Source of the DNA: Acidimicrobiia bacterium
GTDB taxonomy: Bacteria; Actinomycetota; Acidimicrobiia; UBA2766
Length of the DNA: 64,000 nt
Reading direction: 5' to 3'
Assembly: GCA_020850945.1 (NCBI GenBank)
Contig: JADZDR010000074.1
Location: 36,865-100,864, forward strand
Shown here: in pieces, positions 17,426 through 25,123 of the stretch
Layout of the letters: each line of letters starts with the position of its first letter
Position numbering within the stretch: the stretch's first letter is position 1
Made by a program: the position numbers and the translations under genes
Notes under the pieces: generated by a model
Seen by the model: the letters and a program-made list of their open reading frames with translations, nothing else
What the model was told of the DNA's origin: nothing
Database searches by the model: none

Positions 17426-20250
17426 CGATCCGAATCTCCTGTCTCGGCCTTCTCGAAATCACATGGCACGCCGCGATCCGTGGGGATCGGCTGCCACTCC
17501 GTCTCGGTGTACTGGATGTGCCCGTAGCCGCCGGCGAACGCGATCCACTTGACCATGCCGGCCTCGATCTCGTTCGCTCCCATCCAGTCGTCGTACTGGT
17601 GGCCGTCCCATCCGTTGTAAGAGATGATCTGGCCCGGCCGCACGCCGTGCATCACCTTCGCGCGACCTGTGAAGCTCGTGATGTCGTTGAAGACGCGGAT
17701 GAGGTCGTCGTCGGCGACACCGCGGGCGGTGGCGTCGTCGATGTTCACCTCGATGGCGGGCTCGCCGCGGTGCGTCTGGAGGAGGACCGGGTTCGCCTGG
17801 TTCATGGAGTGGATGCTCCATCGGTTGTGACCGGAGGTCATGCGGCACGGGTAGTCGCCGCCTGCGAGCGGGTTCGGCTTGTGGACGGGCAGCTCCTCGC
17901 CTGCTTCGAGCCACCACGGGTGGTCGATGTAGAACTGGGCCCGCCTCGCGTACGTCGGGAACGGATCACCGGACTCGACGTGGTTGCGGAAGGGTGTATG
18001 GGTCCGGTCCTTCTCGAACGGGGATGCCTGGGCGAGTGCCATCGGCATCATGCCCCAGCCCGTGAAGCGTACGTGGCCCTTCTCGCGCAGGGTCGCGATG
18101 CTGGTGCCGTCGGGGATCGTGCCCACGTAGGCGCAGTCGCGGACGATCTCGTCCGCCATGCGCTCCTCGTCGGCGAAGTAGCCGTTCAGGGTGTAGCGGT
18201 CGCATGCGTCCTGCGTCGAGAACCAGACCTCACGGTGGTTCTTGTACGTCTCGACCCCACGAGCCGCCGCCCGCTCGGCGAACTTCGTGAGGACGAGCTG
18301 GTAGATCTCCCACTCCGGCTTCGCCTCGCCGGCGGGCTCGGCGCAGCGGTCGGAGAACGTGAGGTTCATGACGTGCGGTGTCGGGATGTGGAAGCCGACC
18401 TTCTCGTAGTGCTGGGCGGCGGGCAGGAAGACGTCCGCCCAGAGGGCGGTCGAGCTCATGCGGAAGTCGATCGTGACGATCATCTTCAGCTTCGGCCACA
18501 GCGTGTCGAGCAGGGCCGTGCGCCCACCCCGCGTGCGGCGGAACATGTTGCCGCCACACTCGATGAGCACGCGGGGCTCGCTCTCGGGACGGGGCTCGTC
18601 CCGGTTCAGCCACCAGCCCGACTCGAGTGCCTCCTCGAAGTACTCGTCGAATGTGCGGGGGAGGCTGTCGTCCCCCCAGCCGGGCGTGTTCCACCGCTCC
18701 TTGAAGCCGGCCTGCCAGTACCACCAGAACGCGAGGGGCGACATCGTGGCGCCGTTCGCGCCGCTGAGGCGGCCGCCTTCGCCGACGTCACCCAGCATCT
18801 TGTTGATCTCGCGTGTGGCGAGCTCGTCGGTGAGGGTCGGGTCCTGCTGCTTCACGATGCTGATGGCCATGTCGCGCATCGAGAGGAGCTGCTCCGTGCC
18901 CTCGATACCGGGCACGGTCTTGGCGGTCGCGATGCCCTGGCCGTCGAACATGCCCGCCGTCCAGGACCGGATTCCCGTACCGTGCTTGCCCCAGTTCCCC
19001 GTCACGCCGAGGAGGAGGCACATCGCCCGCTCGATCAGGTCACCGTGGTAGTACTTGCACGAGTTCCAGCCGAGCATGATGTTCGTGCGCTTCACGGCCG
19101 CCTTGCGGGCGATCGTGCGCACGATCTCGGGGTCGACTCCGGTCGTCGCCTGCTGCAGCTCCGGCGTGTACTCGGCGTCGAGCTGCGCCTTGAGGAGTGC
19201 GAGGACGGGTTCGACCTCGACCGTGGAACCGTCGTGGAGGGTGACCTCGTACACGCCGTCGAGCGCGATCTCCTTGCCGAGGAGGAGCATGTTCCCGCGG
19301 TCGGCCTTCACCAACCCGGCGTCGGGATCCCAGTGGTAGAGCTGGTCCTCCTTGCCTTCGGGGCCTTCGACGTCGATCGCACGCAGGTAGCGGTGGTTGT
19401 CGCGCCGCACGAGCATCGGCAGGTCGGTCTGCTCGCGGATGAACGTGTAGTCGGCGATGCCCTCGTCGAGGATCACCTGCACCATCGCGAGCGCGAAGGG
19501 CACGTCGTCACCGGGCGGGATCGGCACCCAGTAGTCGGCGTGCATGTGCGACGCGTTCAGGTCGGGCGAGATCGAGACGACCTCGGCCCCGTTGTACCTG
19601 GCCTCGAGCATGAAGTGATAGAAGGGGATGCGGGTGAACGCGGGGTTCATGTGCCAGATGAGCACGAGCTCGGAATGGAACCAGTCGTCGGCAGACGACA
19701 CCGGGTTGAACTTGCCGAACGTCTCGTGCAGGCCGATCGAGAAGTCGTTGAACGAGGCGTGGAGGTCGAGGAGGCGGCCGCCGACCGTGTTGAAAAAGCG
19801 GTATGTGGGGACGACGGTCGCGATCTCGGGTGTCCCCTCGTGCACGATCGCCTCGGGCCCCTGCTCCTCGATCGCGTCGAGCATGGCATCGGCGACGAGG
19901 GTGGTCGCCTCGTCCCAGGAGATGGGCTCCCACTCACCCGAGCCGCGCTCGCCGACGCGCTTCATTGGCTGTGTCACGCGGTCGCCGTCGTAGAGCTGCT
20001 GGCTCCAGCACGCGCCCTTGTTGCAGCCCATGGGGTTGAAGTCCGGGACGCCTTCCTCGACGACTCCGAACAGGGATGTCGGCTCCTCACGCACGACCTT
20101 GCCGTCGCGGACGAAGACCCGGTAGGGGCAGTTGCCCGGGTAGCAGTCGACGCAGTGTGTGCCCACGCCCACGGTGTCCCACGCCCAGCGCTTCCTGTAG
20201 TCGGCTTCACCCGTGCGAAGGTCGGCGTCGGGAACGGAAGTGTGTGTCAT
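17422..20250 (-). CDS. Molybdopterin oxidoreductase catalytic subunit alpha1 (type II DMSO-reductase-like)
   Basis: The 942-residue catalytic subunit heads the molybdoenzyme operon. The [4Fe-4S] site is H32-x3-C36-x4-C41-x34-C76. The Mo-ligand region reads RIPFYHF, with Phe210 where NarG and EbdA have Asp. Later cofactor-binding segments such as SGHNRWSIH and GQIISYNGWDG are intact, so it is not a decayed gene. The ATG at 20250 has GAGGT ten bases upstream and lies 58 bases from an operator palindrome; the N-terminus MTHTSVPDADLRTG has no twin-arginine motif. Gamma, beta, chaperone and alpha2 follow in order. It is closely similar to alpha2 and alpha3. The likely role is anaerobic-type hydroxylation or dehydrogenation of a hydrophobic substrate, by analogy to EbdA. 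Confidence 0.88.
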   Translation of the reverse strand: MTHTSVPDADLRTGEADYRKRWAWDTVGVGTHCVDCYPGNCPYRVFVRDGKVVREEPTSLFGVVEEGVPDFNPMGCNKGACWSQQLYDGDRVTQPMKRVGERGSGEWEPISWDEATTLVADAMLDAIEEQGPEAIVHEGTPEIATVVPTYRFFNTVGGRLLDLHASFNDFSIGLHETFGKFNPVSSADDWFHSELVLIWHMNPAFTRIPFYHFMLEARYNGAEVVSISPDLNASHMHADYWVPIPPGDDVPFALAMVQVILDEGIADYTFIREQTDLPMLVRRDNHRYLRAIDVEGPEGKEDQLYHWDPDAGLVKADRGNMLLLGKEIALDGVYEVTLHDGSTVEVEPVLALLKAQLDAEYTPELQQATTGVDPEIVRTIARKAAVKRTNIMLGWNSCKYYHGDLIERAMCLLLGVTGNWGKHGTGIRSWTAGMFDGQGIATAKTVPGIEGTEQLLSMRDMAISIVKQQDPTLTDELATREINKMLGDVGEGGRLSGANGATMSPLAFWWYWQAGFKERWNTPGWGDDSLPRTFDEYFEEALESGWWLNRDEPRPESEPRVLIECGGNMFRRTRGGRTALLDTLWPKLKMIVTIDFRMSSTALWADVFLPAAQHYEKVGFHIPTPHVMNLTFSDRCAEPAGEAKPEWEIYQLVLTKFAERAAARGVETYKNHREVWFSTQDACDRYTLNGYFADEERMADEIVRDCAYVGTIPDGTSIATLREKGHVRFTGWGMMPMALAQASPFEKDRTHTPFRNHVESGDPFPTYARRAQFYIDHPWWLEAGEELPVHKPNPLAGGDYPCRMTSGHNRWSIHSMNQANPVLLQTHRGEPAIEVNIDDATARGVADDDLIRVFNDITSFTGRAKVMHGVRPGQIISYNGWDGHQYDDWMGANEIEAGMVKWIAFAGGYGHIQYTETEWQPIPTDRGVPCDFEKAETGDSDR

Positions 20251-20307
20251 TGGTACCTCACTCGAGCACGTTGTGGGACCGAATCCCCCGGACACAGTCA
20301 ATCGCAA

Positions 20308-20322
20308 TAATAACGAGTATTA
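20308..20322. promoter_or_regulatory. Operator site 2 of the shared TAATAAC palindrome
   Basis: TAATAACGAGTATTA has TAATA/TATTA arms around CGA. It lies in the 179-base divergent region between alpha1 (minus) and the SCP2-like gene (plus). The preceding GCAATAATA is shared with site 3 at 25059. It probably controls both operons. Confidence 0.7.
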
Positions 20323-20429
20323 CTGATGATGCAAGACTGCAGGTGGGGGTGGGTGTGGCACCTCGATGTGTCGATACCGATCGTCGCTAGGATTGCCCGA
20401 GCCCGGCCGCCGACGACGAGGACTCGCCC

Positions 20430-20831
20430 GTGACCACCCAGACGATCGTCGCTCCCCCGAAGGGCGAAGCGGGCCTCATCGTGCTCCTCCTCGAGGAGGC
20501 GCTGCCCCGGTACCTCCGTCTCCCCGTCCTGCCGGCGGTCGTCGGCCGCGCCGGACCCGTCGTGTCCATGCAGGCAGGCGGCAGCACGGCAACCGTCCGC
20601 GTGGGGGCGAGAGAGGTGGTCCTCGAAGACGGCCTCGCCGCGGACGCATGGGTTCGCCTCGAGGGCGACGTCGATGCCCTCCTCGACGTGGCGACCGGCG
20701 ACCACGTCGTGCGCCCGTTCGTCGAGGGCCGCATCCGGCTCGCTCCGAACGTGGGCGGGATCGTGCGGCGGGCGACGGGATTCGCGCAGGGAATCGCGGC
20801 TCGCCTGATTCCCGGAGGTGACCGCGCATGA
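20430..20831 (+). CDS. SCP2-like sterol/lipid-carrier domain protein
   Basis: This 133-residue protein starts with GTG. It has the layout of a small SCP2-type domain: a first helix (LIVLLLEEALPRYLRL), strands around VVSMQAGGSTATVRVG and VVLEDGLAADAWVRLEGD, and a final helix. A similar domain occurs in the protein at 1282-1800. Such proteins bind fatty acids, sterols or CoA esters. Its stop overlaps the ATG of the flavoprotein that follows (ATGA), and its promoter is shared with the alpha1 operon, which supports a role in delivering a lipid-like substrate. The fold assignment is by pattern only. Confidence 0.55.
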   Translation: MTTQTIVAPPKGEAGLIVLLLEEALPRYLRLPVLPAVVGRAGPVVSMQAGGSTATVRVGAREVVLEDGLAADAWVRLEGDVDALLDVATGDHVVRPFVEGRIRLAPNVGGIVRRATGFAQGIAARLIPGGDRA

Positions 20832-22312
20832 CGGAAGCGGCGGTTCGCTCCGGCCCACTCGACGCAGACCTCGTCGAGGAGCTCTCCGGCATCGTGGGCG
20901 GTGCACACGTGAGTCTGGACCGGCCCACTCTCGATGCGGCGTCGCGGGACTGCACCGAGAACCCGGAGGGCCATGCCCAGGCCGTCGTCTCGCCGGGCAC
21001 CGAGGCGGAGGTCGCCGCCCTCGTGGCATGGGCGAACGAGAGGGGGGTTCCCGTCACGCCCGTCGTGGCGAACCAGAACCTCGGCGGTCTCGCCATCCCC
21101 ACGTTCGGCGGGATCGTGTGCGACCTGCGGCGCCTGAATCGCATCGTCGCCTCAGACGCCGAAGCCGGCGTGGTCGTCGTCGAACCGGGCGTCACCTTCG
21201 GCGACCTCGCCACCCACATGGAACGTCACCTCCCGGACCGCACGTACTCGTGGTCGTTCTCACCTCCGCACACGTCCGTGCTCGCCAATGCCCTCCTCGA
21301 CGGGCTCGGCACCCTCTCGAACCGGTACGGCCCACAGGGACTCTGGATAAACGGACTCGAGGTGGTCCTCGCCGACGGCACGATCGCACGCACGGGGGCG
21401 TGGGCGGTGTCCCCGGTGCCCTTCGGACGGGCACCGCTCCCGGATCTGACCGGTCTCTTCGTGAACCTGCAGGGGACGACCGGAATCGTCGCCAAGGCAG
21501 CGCTCCAGCTTGCACCGCGCCTCCCGCTCAGCACACGCCGCGTCGTCCTCGCCTCCGATCTCGAATCGGCGTTCGCCCTCATGCGGGTGCTCGGGGGGTG
21601 CACGACCTTCGACGACGCGGCTTCGATGACGTGGCCCGTGGCCAAGCTCATGTTCGGTGCGACGGGCGAGCTCGTGCGCCAGTCGGGGGAGCCCGAGGCG
21701 ATGGTCGTCGTCGACATGTCGGCGAACATCGAGGTCGAGCTGAAGGCGAAGCTCGCCGTGCTCGACCACTTCCGCGCCGAGGTCCTCGCCGCGGGCCACC
21801 ACCTCGAACCGCCGTTCGACATGGAGCAGCTCGTGCGGTTCGTGCCGCGCTACGAGCCGCTCGCCCGCATGCCGACGACACTCGAGTTCCTCCTCGACCA
21901 CCCCGGTGGCGGCCTCACGTGGGTGGGCACGTACGGTCCCACGCACTGGTGGGAGGAGGGCGGCCGGGCGGGATGCCGCATCCTCGAGGACGCGGGATTC
22001 CCACCCATCGTCGTGACACGGCCGATGGCGAACGGCCACTTCGGCGTGCTGCGCTTCATCTGCCTCTTCGACCGCGACGATCCCGACGACGTCGCCCGCG
22101 TGCGGCGCACGATGCGCGCCACCGCCGAGGCGATGCTCGACATCGGCTTCATCCCCTACAAGACCCCGGCCTACGCGGTCGACCTCATCCGCGAACGGGC
22201 AGATGCAGGGTTCCTCACCCTCCTCGACCGGGTCAAGCACGCACTCGACCCCGCCGGGATCCTGAACCCGGGGCGCTGGGGATTCGCGCCGCCCGCAGGC
22301 GGTGACACGTGA
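20828..22312 (+). CDS. FAD-linked oxidase of the VAO/PCMH type (4-cresol-dehydrogenase or GlcD-like)
   Basis: The 494-residue flavoprotein has a PCMH-type FAD domain in residues about 50-220: AVVSPGTEAEVAALVAWANERGVPVTPV, then a Gly-rich NQNLGG, and VVVEPGVTFGDL. The C-terminal ALDPAGILNPGRWG is the classical end of this family. Members oxidise phenolic alcohols, hydroxy acids or p-alkylphenols without oxygen incorporation. Such an enzyme would suit the alkyl-aromatic or alcohol product of a molybdoenzyme. It is translationally coupled to the SCP2-like gene. The covalent-FAD His or Tyr cannot be identified from sequence alone. Confidence 0.8.
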   Translation: MTEAAVRSGPLDADLVEELSGIVGGAHVSLDRPTLDAASRDCTENPEGHAQAVVSPGTEAEVAALVAWANERGVPVTPVVANQNLGGLAIPTFGGIVCDLRRLNRIVASDAEAGVVVVEPGVTFGDLATHMERHLPDRTYSWSFSPPHTSVLANALLDGLGTLSNRYGPQGLWINGLEVVLADGTIARTGAWAVSPVPFGRAPLPDLTGLFVNLQGTTGIVAKAALQLAPRLPLSTRRVVLASDLESAFALMRVLGGCTTFDDAASMTWPVAKLMFGATGELVRQSGEPEAMVVVDMSANIEVELKAKLAVLDHFRAEVLAAGHHLEPPFDMEQLVRFVPRYEPLARMPTTLEFLLDHPGGGLTWVGTYGPTHWWEEGGRAGCRILEDAGFPPIVVTRPMANGHFGVLRFICLFDRDDPDDVARVRRTMRATAEAMLDIGFIPYKTPAYAVDLIRERADAGFLTLLDRVKHALDPAGILNPGRWGFAPPAGGDT

Positions 22313-22322
22313 GATGAGCGGT

Positions 22323-22364
22323 GGCCCGAGGTTCGGGCCGTCGGTTCCGAGGCGGCAAGCCTCG
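22323..22364. other. Two small hairpins in the leader of the ThDP enzyme gene
   Basis: GGCCCGA/TCGGGCC (22323-22329 and 22333-22339, 3-base loop) and CGAGG/CCTCG (22348-22352 and 22360-22364) precede the ribosome site GAAAGGGGG of the next gene. They may attenuate read-through or protect the mRNA. No known riboswitch pattern is visible. Confidence 0.3.
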
Positions 22365-22381
22365 CAGAAAGGGGGCCGGAG

Positions 22382-24079
22382 ATGGCAGACACACTGCTCG
22401 GAGGGGGCAGCGGCGGCTTCTCCAGAGTGACCGAGCACCATGCAGGCGTGACGGTCGCCGAGGTGCTGCGCGCAGGGGGTGTCGACACCCTCTTCTTCCT
22501 GCCCGGGGGCCATGTCGCCCCGATCGCGAACGGCTGCCGGGACGCGGGGATCCGCGTCGTGGGGACGCGGCACGAGTGCGCCGCCGTCCACATGGCCGAA
22601 GCGTGGGCGAGGTGCACGGGCCGGACCGGAGTGGCTGCGGTCACGGCAGGTCCCGGCTTCACGAACGCGCTCACGGGCCTGGCCGACTCGCAGGCGACTG
22701 GCGTCCCCGTGGTCCTCCTCGGCGGACGCACGCAACTCGGCCTGCGCGGCCGGGGTGCCGTCCAGGACGTCGACCAGAGCTCGCTCGCGGCCGTGGTCGC
22801 GAAGTGGACGGGGACCGTCGTGTCCCCGGATGCAGTGGCTGCCACCGTGCGCACGGCGCTCGGCGCCGCCGGCAGTGGCCGGCCGGGCGCCGCGTACGTG
22901 GACCTGCCGACCGATGTGTTGGTCGCAGAGACACCCCCGTTCACGGGCGCGGTCCCGGATCGGACCGCGTCGGCCGCGACACCGGACGCCGTCGAGGCAG
23001 CCGTCCGCATGCTCGCCGGCGCCGAACGTCCCGTGTGCGTCACGGGAGGCGGGGCGTTCTGGGCGGGTGCGGGCGACGCGTTGCGCCGCTTCGTGCAGGC
23101 GTCGGGCATACCGGTGACGACGGCGAGTCACTCGCGGGGTCTCGTCGGCGACTCCGAGGAGGGCTGTCTCGGTTCCCTCGTGCACGGCGGCGTTGCGGTC
23201 ATGGCAGCCGACGTCGTCCTGGTCGTGGGCAGTCGATTCAACGGGAACCTCTGCTTCGGCGGCCCACCGCTGTGGCGGGAGGAACAGCGGATCGTGATGA
23301 TCGACTGCGATCCCGCCGCCTTCGCCCTCAACCGTGTGCCCGATGTCGCCGTCGAGGGTGATGCAGCCGTCGTTCTCGACCAGATGGCGCTCGCGTGGAC
23401 GGGCACTCCCCACAAGGAGTGGCGTGACTCTGCCGCGGCCCTGGCGGAGATGTCGCGGGCTCACTGGCTCACCGAGACGGAGGGTGACGCCCGCGGCGTG
23501 CATCCGGGGGTGCTCGCGCGGGAGGCGTGCGCCTTCGCGGCCGCGGCGGGGCCGGGTGGTGCCACGATCGTCCTCGACGGCGGCGACATCCTCGGCTGGG
23601 GCCTCGCCTTCGCCGGGGCGGAACGCCCCGGATCGGTCCTCTTCACGAGCGATGCGCTCGGTGCCCTCGGTGTCGGGGTACCGTACGCGATCGGTGCCGC
23701 CCTGGCCGCCGAAGCGCCTGTGGTCGCCTTGATCGGGGACGGCGCCTTCGGCTTCTCGGCGATGGAGATCGAGACCGCCGTGCGCGCGGGCGCGGCGCCG
23801 ATCCTCGTCGTCTCGAACAACGGATCGTGGGGCGACGTGCGCTACGAGGAGTCCGAGTGGTTCGGCCGGACCGTCGAGACGGATCTCACCCCGGTCCGCT
23901 ACGACCGCATGTGCGAGGCGCTCGGCGGGCACGGCGAGCGTGTCGAGACACCCGAGGAGCTGGTCCCCGCCCTCGAGCGTGCTCTCGCCTCGGGTGTCGT
24001 GAGCGTCGTCGACGTCGTCACGGACCCGGACCGTCCGAACGAGATCCTGCGGAACATGGGCGCGCTCAACCTGCAGTAG
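22382..24079 (+). CDS. Thiamine-diphosphate-dependent enzyme (acetolactate synthase / 2-hydroxyacyl-CoA lyase class)
   Basis: The 565-residue protein has three ThDP-enzyme domains. The catalytic Glu that activates ThDP is Glu65 in RHECAAVHMAEA. The Mg-ThDP motif GDGAFGF...VVSNNGSWG lies near residues 440-467. The middle domain includes LVVGSRFNGN. Classical members decarboxylate, ligate or cleave 2-oxo or 2-hydroxy acyl compounds. The pathway context (CoA ligase, thiolase, hydroxylating enzymes) makes a 2-hydroxyacyl-CoA lyase or benzaldehyde-lyase type more likely than acetolactate synthase, and no small regulatory subunit is nearby. An ATG start with a strong GAAAGGGGG site is clear. It is the last gene before a palindromic repeat. 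Confidence 0.8.
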   Translation: MADTLLGGGSGGFSRVTEHHAGVTVAEVLRAGGVDTLFFLPGGHVAPIANGCRDAGIRVVGTRHECAAVHMAEAWARCTGRTGVAAVTAGPGFTNALTGLADSQATGVPVVLLGGRTQLGLRGRGAVQDVDQSSLAAVVAKWTGTVVSPDAVAATVRTALGAAGSGRPGAAYVDLPTDVLVAETPPFTGAVPDRTASAATPDAVEAAVRMLAGAERPVCVTGGGAFWAGAGDALRRFVQASGIPVTTASHSRGLVGDSEEGCLGSLVHGGVAVMAADVVLVVGSRFNGNLCFGGPPLWREEQRIVMIDCDPAAFALNRVPDVAVEGDAAVVLDQMALAWTGTPHKEWRDSAAALAEMSRAHWLTETEGDARGVHPGVLAREACAFAAAAGPGGATIVLDGGDILGWGLAFAGAERPGSVLFTSDALGALGVGVPYAIGAALAAEAPVVALIGDGAFGFSAMEIETAVRAGAAPILVVSNNGSWGDVRYEESEWFGRTVETDLTPVRYDRMCEALGGHGERVETPEELVPALERALASGVVSVVDVVTDPDRPNEILRNMGALNLQ

Positions 24080-24148
24080 CCGCGCCGACGCGCAAGGCGA
24101 GAGAAGAGCCGGACGCGCAAAGAGGGTTTGCTGCCGGGCCCCGCACAC

Positions 24149-24194
24149 ACTCTGGGTACCTGAGCGGCGATATATCGCCGCTCAGGTACCCAGA
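24149..24194. repeat. 46-bp palindromic repeat, copy 2
   Basis: Identical over 46 bases to 9378-9423; bases 24151-24194 form a perfect palindrome with a GATATATC centre. It lies in the 178-base gap between the ThDP-enzyme gene and the VapB gene. The flanks outside the 46 bases differ from copy 1, which fits insertion of a discrete element. Confidence 0.8.
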
Positions 24195-24257
24195 CGCGGC
24201 GGGAGGGCTGCCCCTCGAACCGATGGGCCGACCAGGTGATGATGCTATGATGCGTCG

Positions 24258-24515
24258 ATGCGAACCACCGTGACGCTCGACGAGGACGTGGCGCAGGCGA
24301 TCCGGCAGTGCATGCGGGAAAGGGGTGCGGGGTTCAAGGAGACCGTGAACGACCTCCTGCGCCGCGGGCTCCGGGGCGGGGGCGAGGTCGAGGCGTACGA
24401 GGGTCCGACCTTCTCTTCCGGTGTCCAACCCGGCGTGAACCTGGACAAGGCCCTCTCCCTTGCGGCGGCCCTCGAAGACGAGGAGGTCGTGCGCAAGATC
24501 GAGATGCGCAAGTGA
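24258..24515 (+). CDS. vapB: VapB-type antitoxin (ribbon-helix-helix)
   Basis: The 85-residue protein opens with MRTTVTLDEDVAQAI, the beta strand and first helix of a ribbon-helix-helix DNA-binding domain, then KETVNDLLRRGLR. The C-terminal part would bind and block the toxin. The GTG of the PIN toxin overlaps its stop (GTGA). Such pairs usually repress their own promoter, here within the 60 bases after the palindromic repeat. Confidence 0.8.
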   Translation: MRTTVTLDEDVAQAIRQCMRERGAGFKETVNDLLRRGLRGGGEVEAYEGPTFSSGVQPGVNLDKALSLAAALEDEEVVRKIEMRK

Positions 24516-24946
24516 AGATCGTCGACGTCAACGTCTTGGTCTACGCGACGGACACGGCAACCCAGCACCATGAGCCGGCCAAGGAGTGGCTGGACCGCGC
24601 CATGGCCGCGACGGAGACAGTCGGGATCCCGTGGGCGGTGGCGATCGGCTATGTACGGCTCACGACGAATCCACGCGTGCTCGCCCGCCCCCTGGCGGCC
24701 GGCGAAAGCATCGGCATCGTCCGGAACTGGCTCGATCGCAGCAATGTGGCTTCACCCGTTCCGACGTCCCGCCATCTCCTCGTACTCGAGGATCTCCTCG
24801 GTGCAACCGGTCCGGGTGGCAATCTGGTGAGCGACGCTCACCTCGCGGCACTCACGATCGAGCACGGCGCGACCCTCTGTTCGTTCGACAACGACTTCTC
24901 GAGATTCCCCGGTCTCGAATGGGTGAGTCCCGCGGACGGCGCCTGA
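24512..24946 (+). CDS. vapC: VapC-type PIN-domain ribonuclease toxin
   Basis: The 144-residue PIN-domain protein starts at a GTG overlapping the antitoxin stop. Asp5 (VDVNVLVY), a VSDAHLAAL aspartate near residue 106 and the SFDNDFSRF motif near 126 supply the acidic Mg2+ site. The segment VRLTTNPRVL is typical of one VapC subfamily. The toxin would cleave RNA when the antitoxin is degraded. The module is flanked by a palindromic repeat upstream and a hairpin downstream, and it splits two operons of the metabolic island, so it may have been acquired as a unit. Confidence 0.85.
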   Translation: MKIVDVNVLVYATDTATQHHEPAKEWLDRAMAATETVGIPWAVAIGYVRLTTNPRVLARPLAAGESIGIVRNWLDRSNVASPVPTSRHLLVLEDLLGATGPGGNLVSDAHLAALTIEHGATLCSFDNDFSRFPGLEWVSPADGA

Positions 24947-24988
24947 TAGAGGAGGCAGAAGATTCCGGCGGGGATCCGAAAGGGGGAA

Positions 24989-25031
24989 CCGCCCGGCATC
25001 GCCAGGTGAGACGCTCATCGATGCCGGGCGG
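24989..25031. terminator. 13-bp perfect stem-loop between convergent operons
   Basis: CCGCCCGGCATCG (24989-25001) is perfectly inverted at 25019-25031 with a 17-base loop. It separates the VapC gene from the convergent alpha3 operon and likely terminates one or both. Confidence 0.6.
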
Positions 25032-25058
25032 GACCGGGGGGTAACCGATCGCTCGCAA

Positions 25059-25073
25059 TAATAGCCGCTGTTA
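25059..25073. promoter_or_regulatory. Operator-like site 3, weaker copy of the TAATAAC palindrome
   Basis: TAATAGCCGCTGTTA pairs at six of seven arm positions around a central C, and shares the GCAATAATA flank with site 2. It lies 51 bases beyond the stop of the last gene of the alpha3 operon, where no divergent promoter is obvious. It may be a decoy, a relic, or control an unrecognised transcript. Confidence 0.4.
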
Positions 25074-25123
25074 CGAGGAATGCAAACTTCTCGCGGAGAT
25101 TTCCGTGTCGGTCCCGGTGTCAG

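Noticed and set aside
17188..20310. Very long plus-strand open frame (over 1,000 codons) opposite alpha1
   Set aside because: It mirrors the molybdoenzyme gene in high-GC DNA, where the antisense frame stays open. Its product is rich in Arg/Val/Gly/His with no known motif, while the minus frame has clear cofactor motifs.
21260..24148. Long minus-strand open frame across the VAO-type and ThDP genes
   Set aside because: It crosses two well-supported plus-strand genes and has composition typical of antisense translation.
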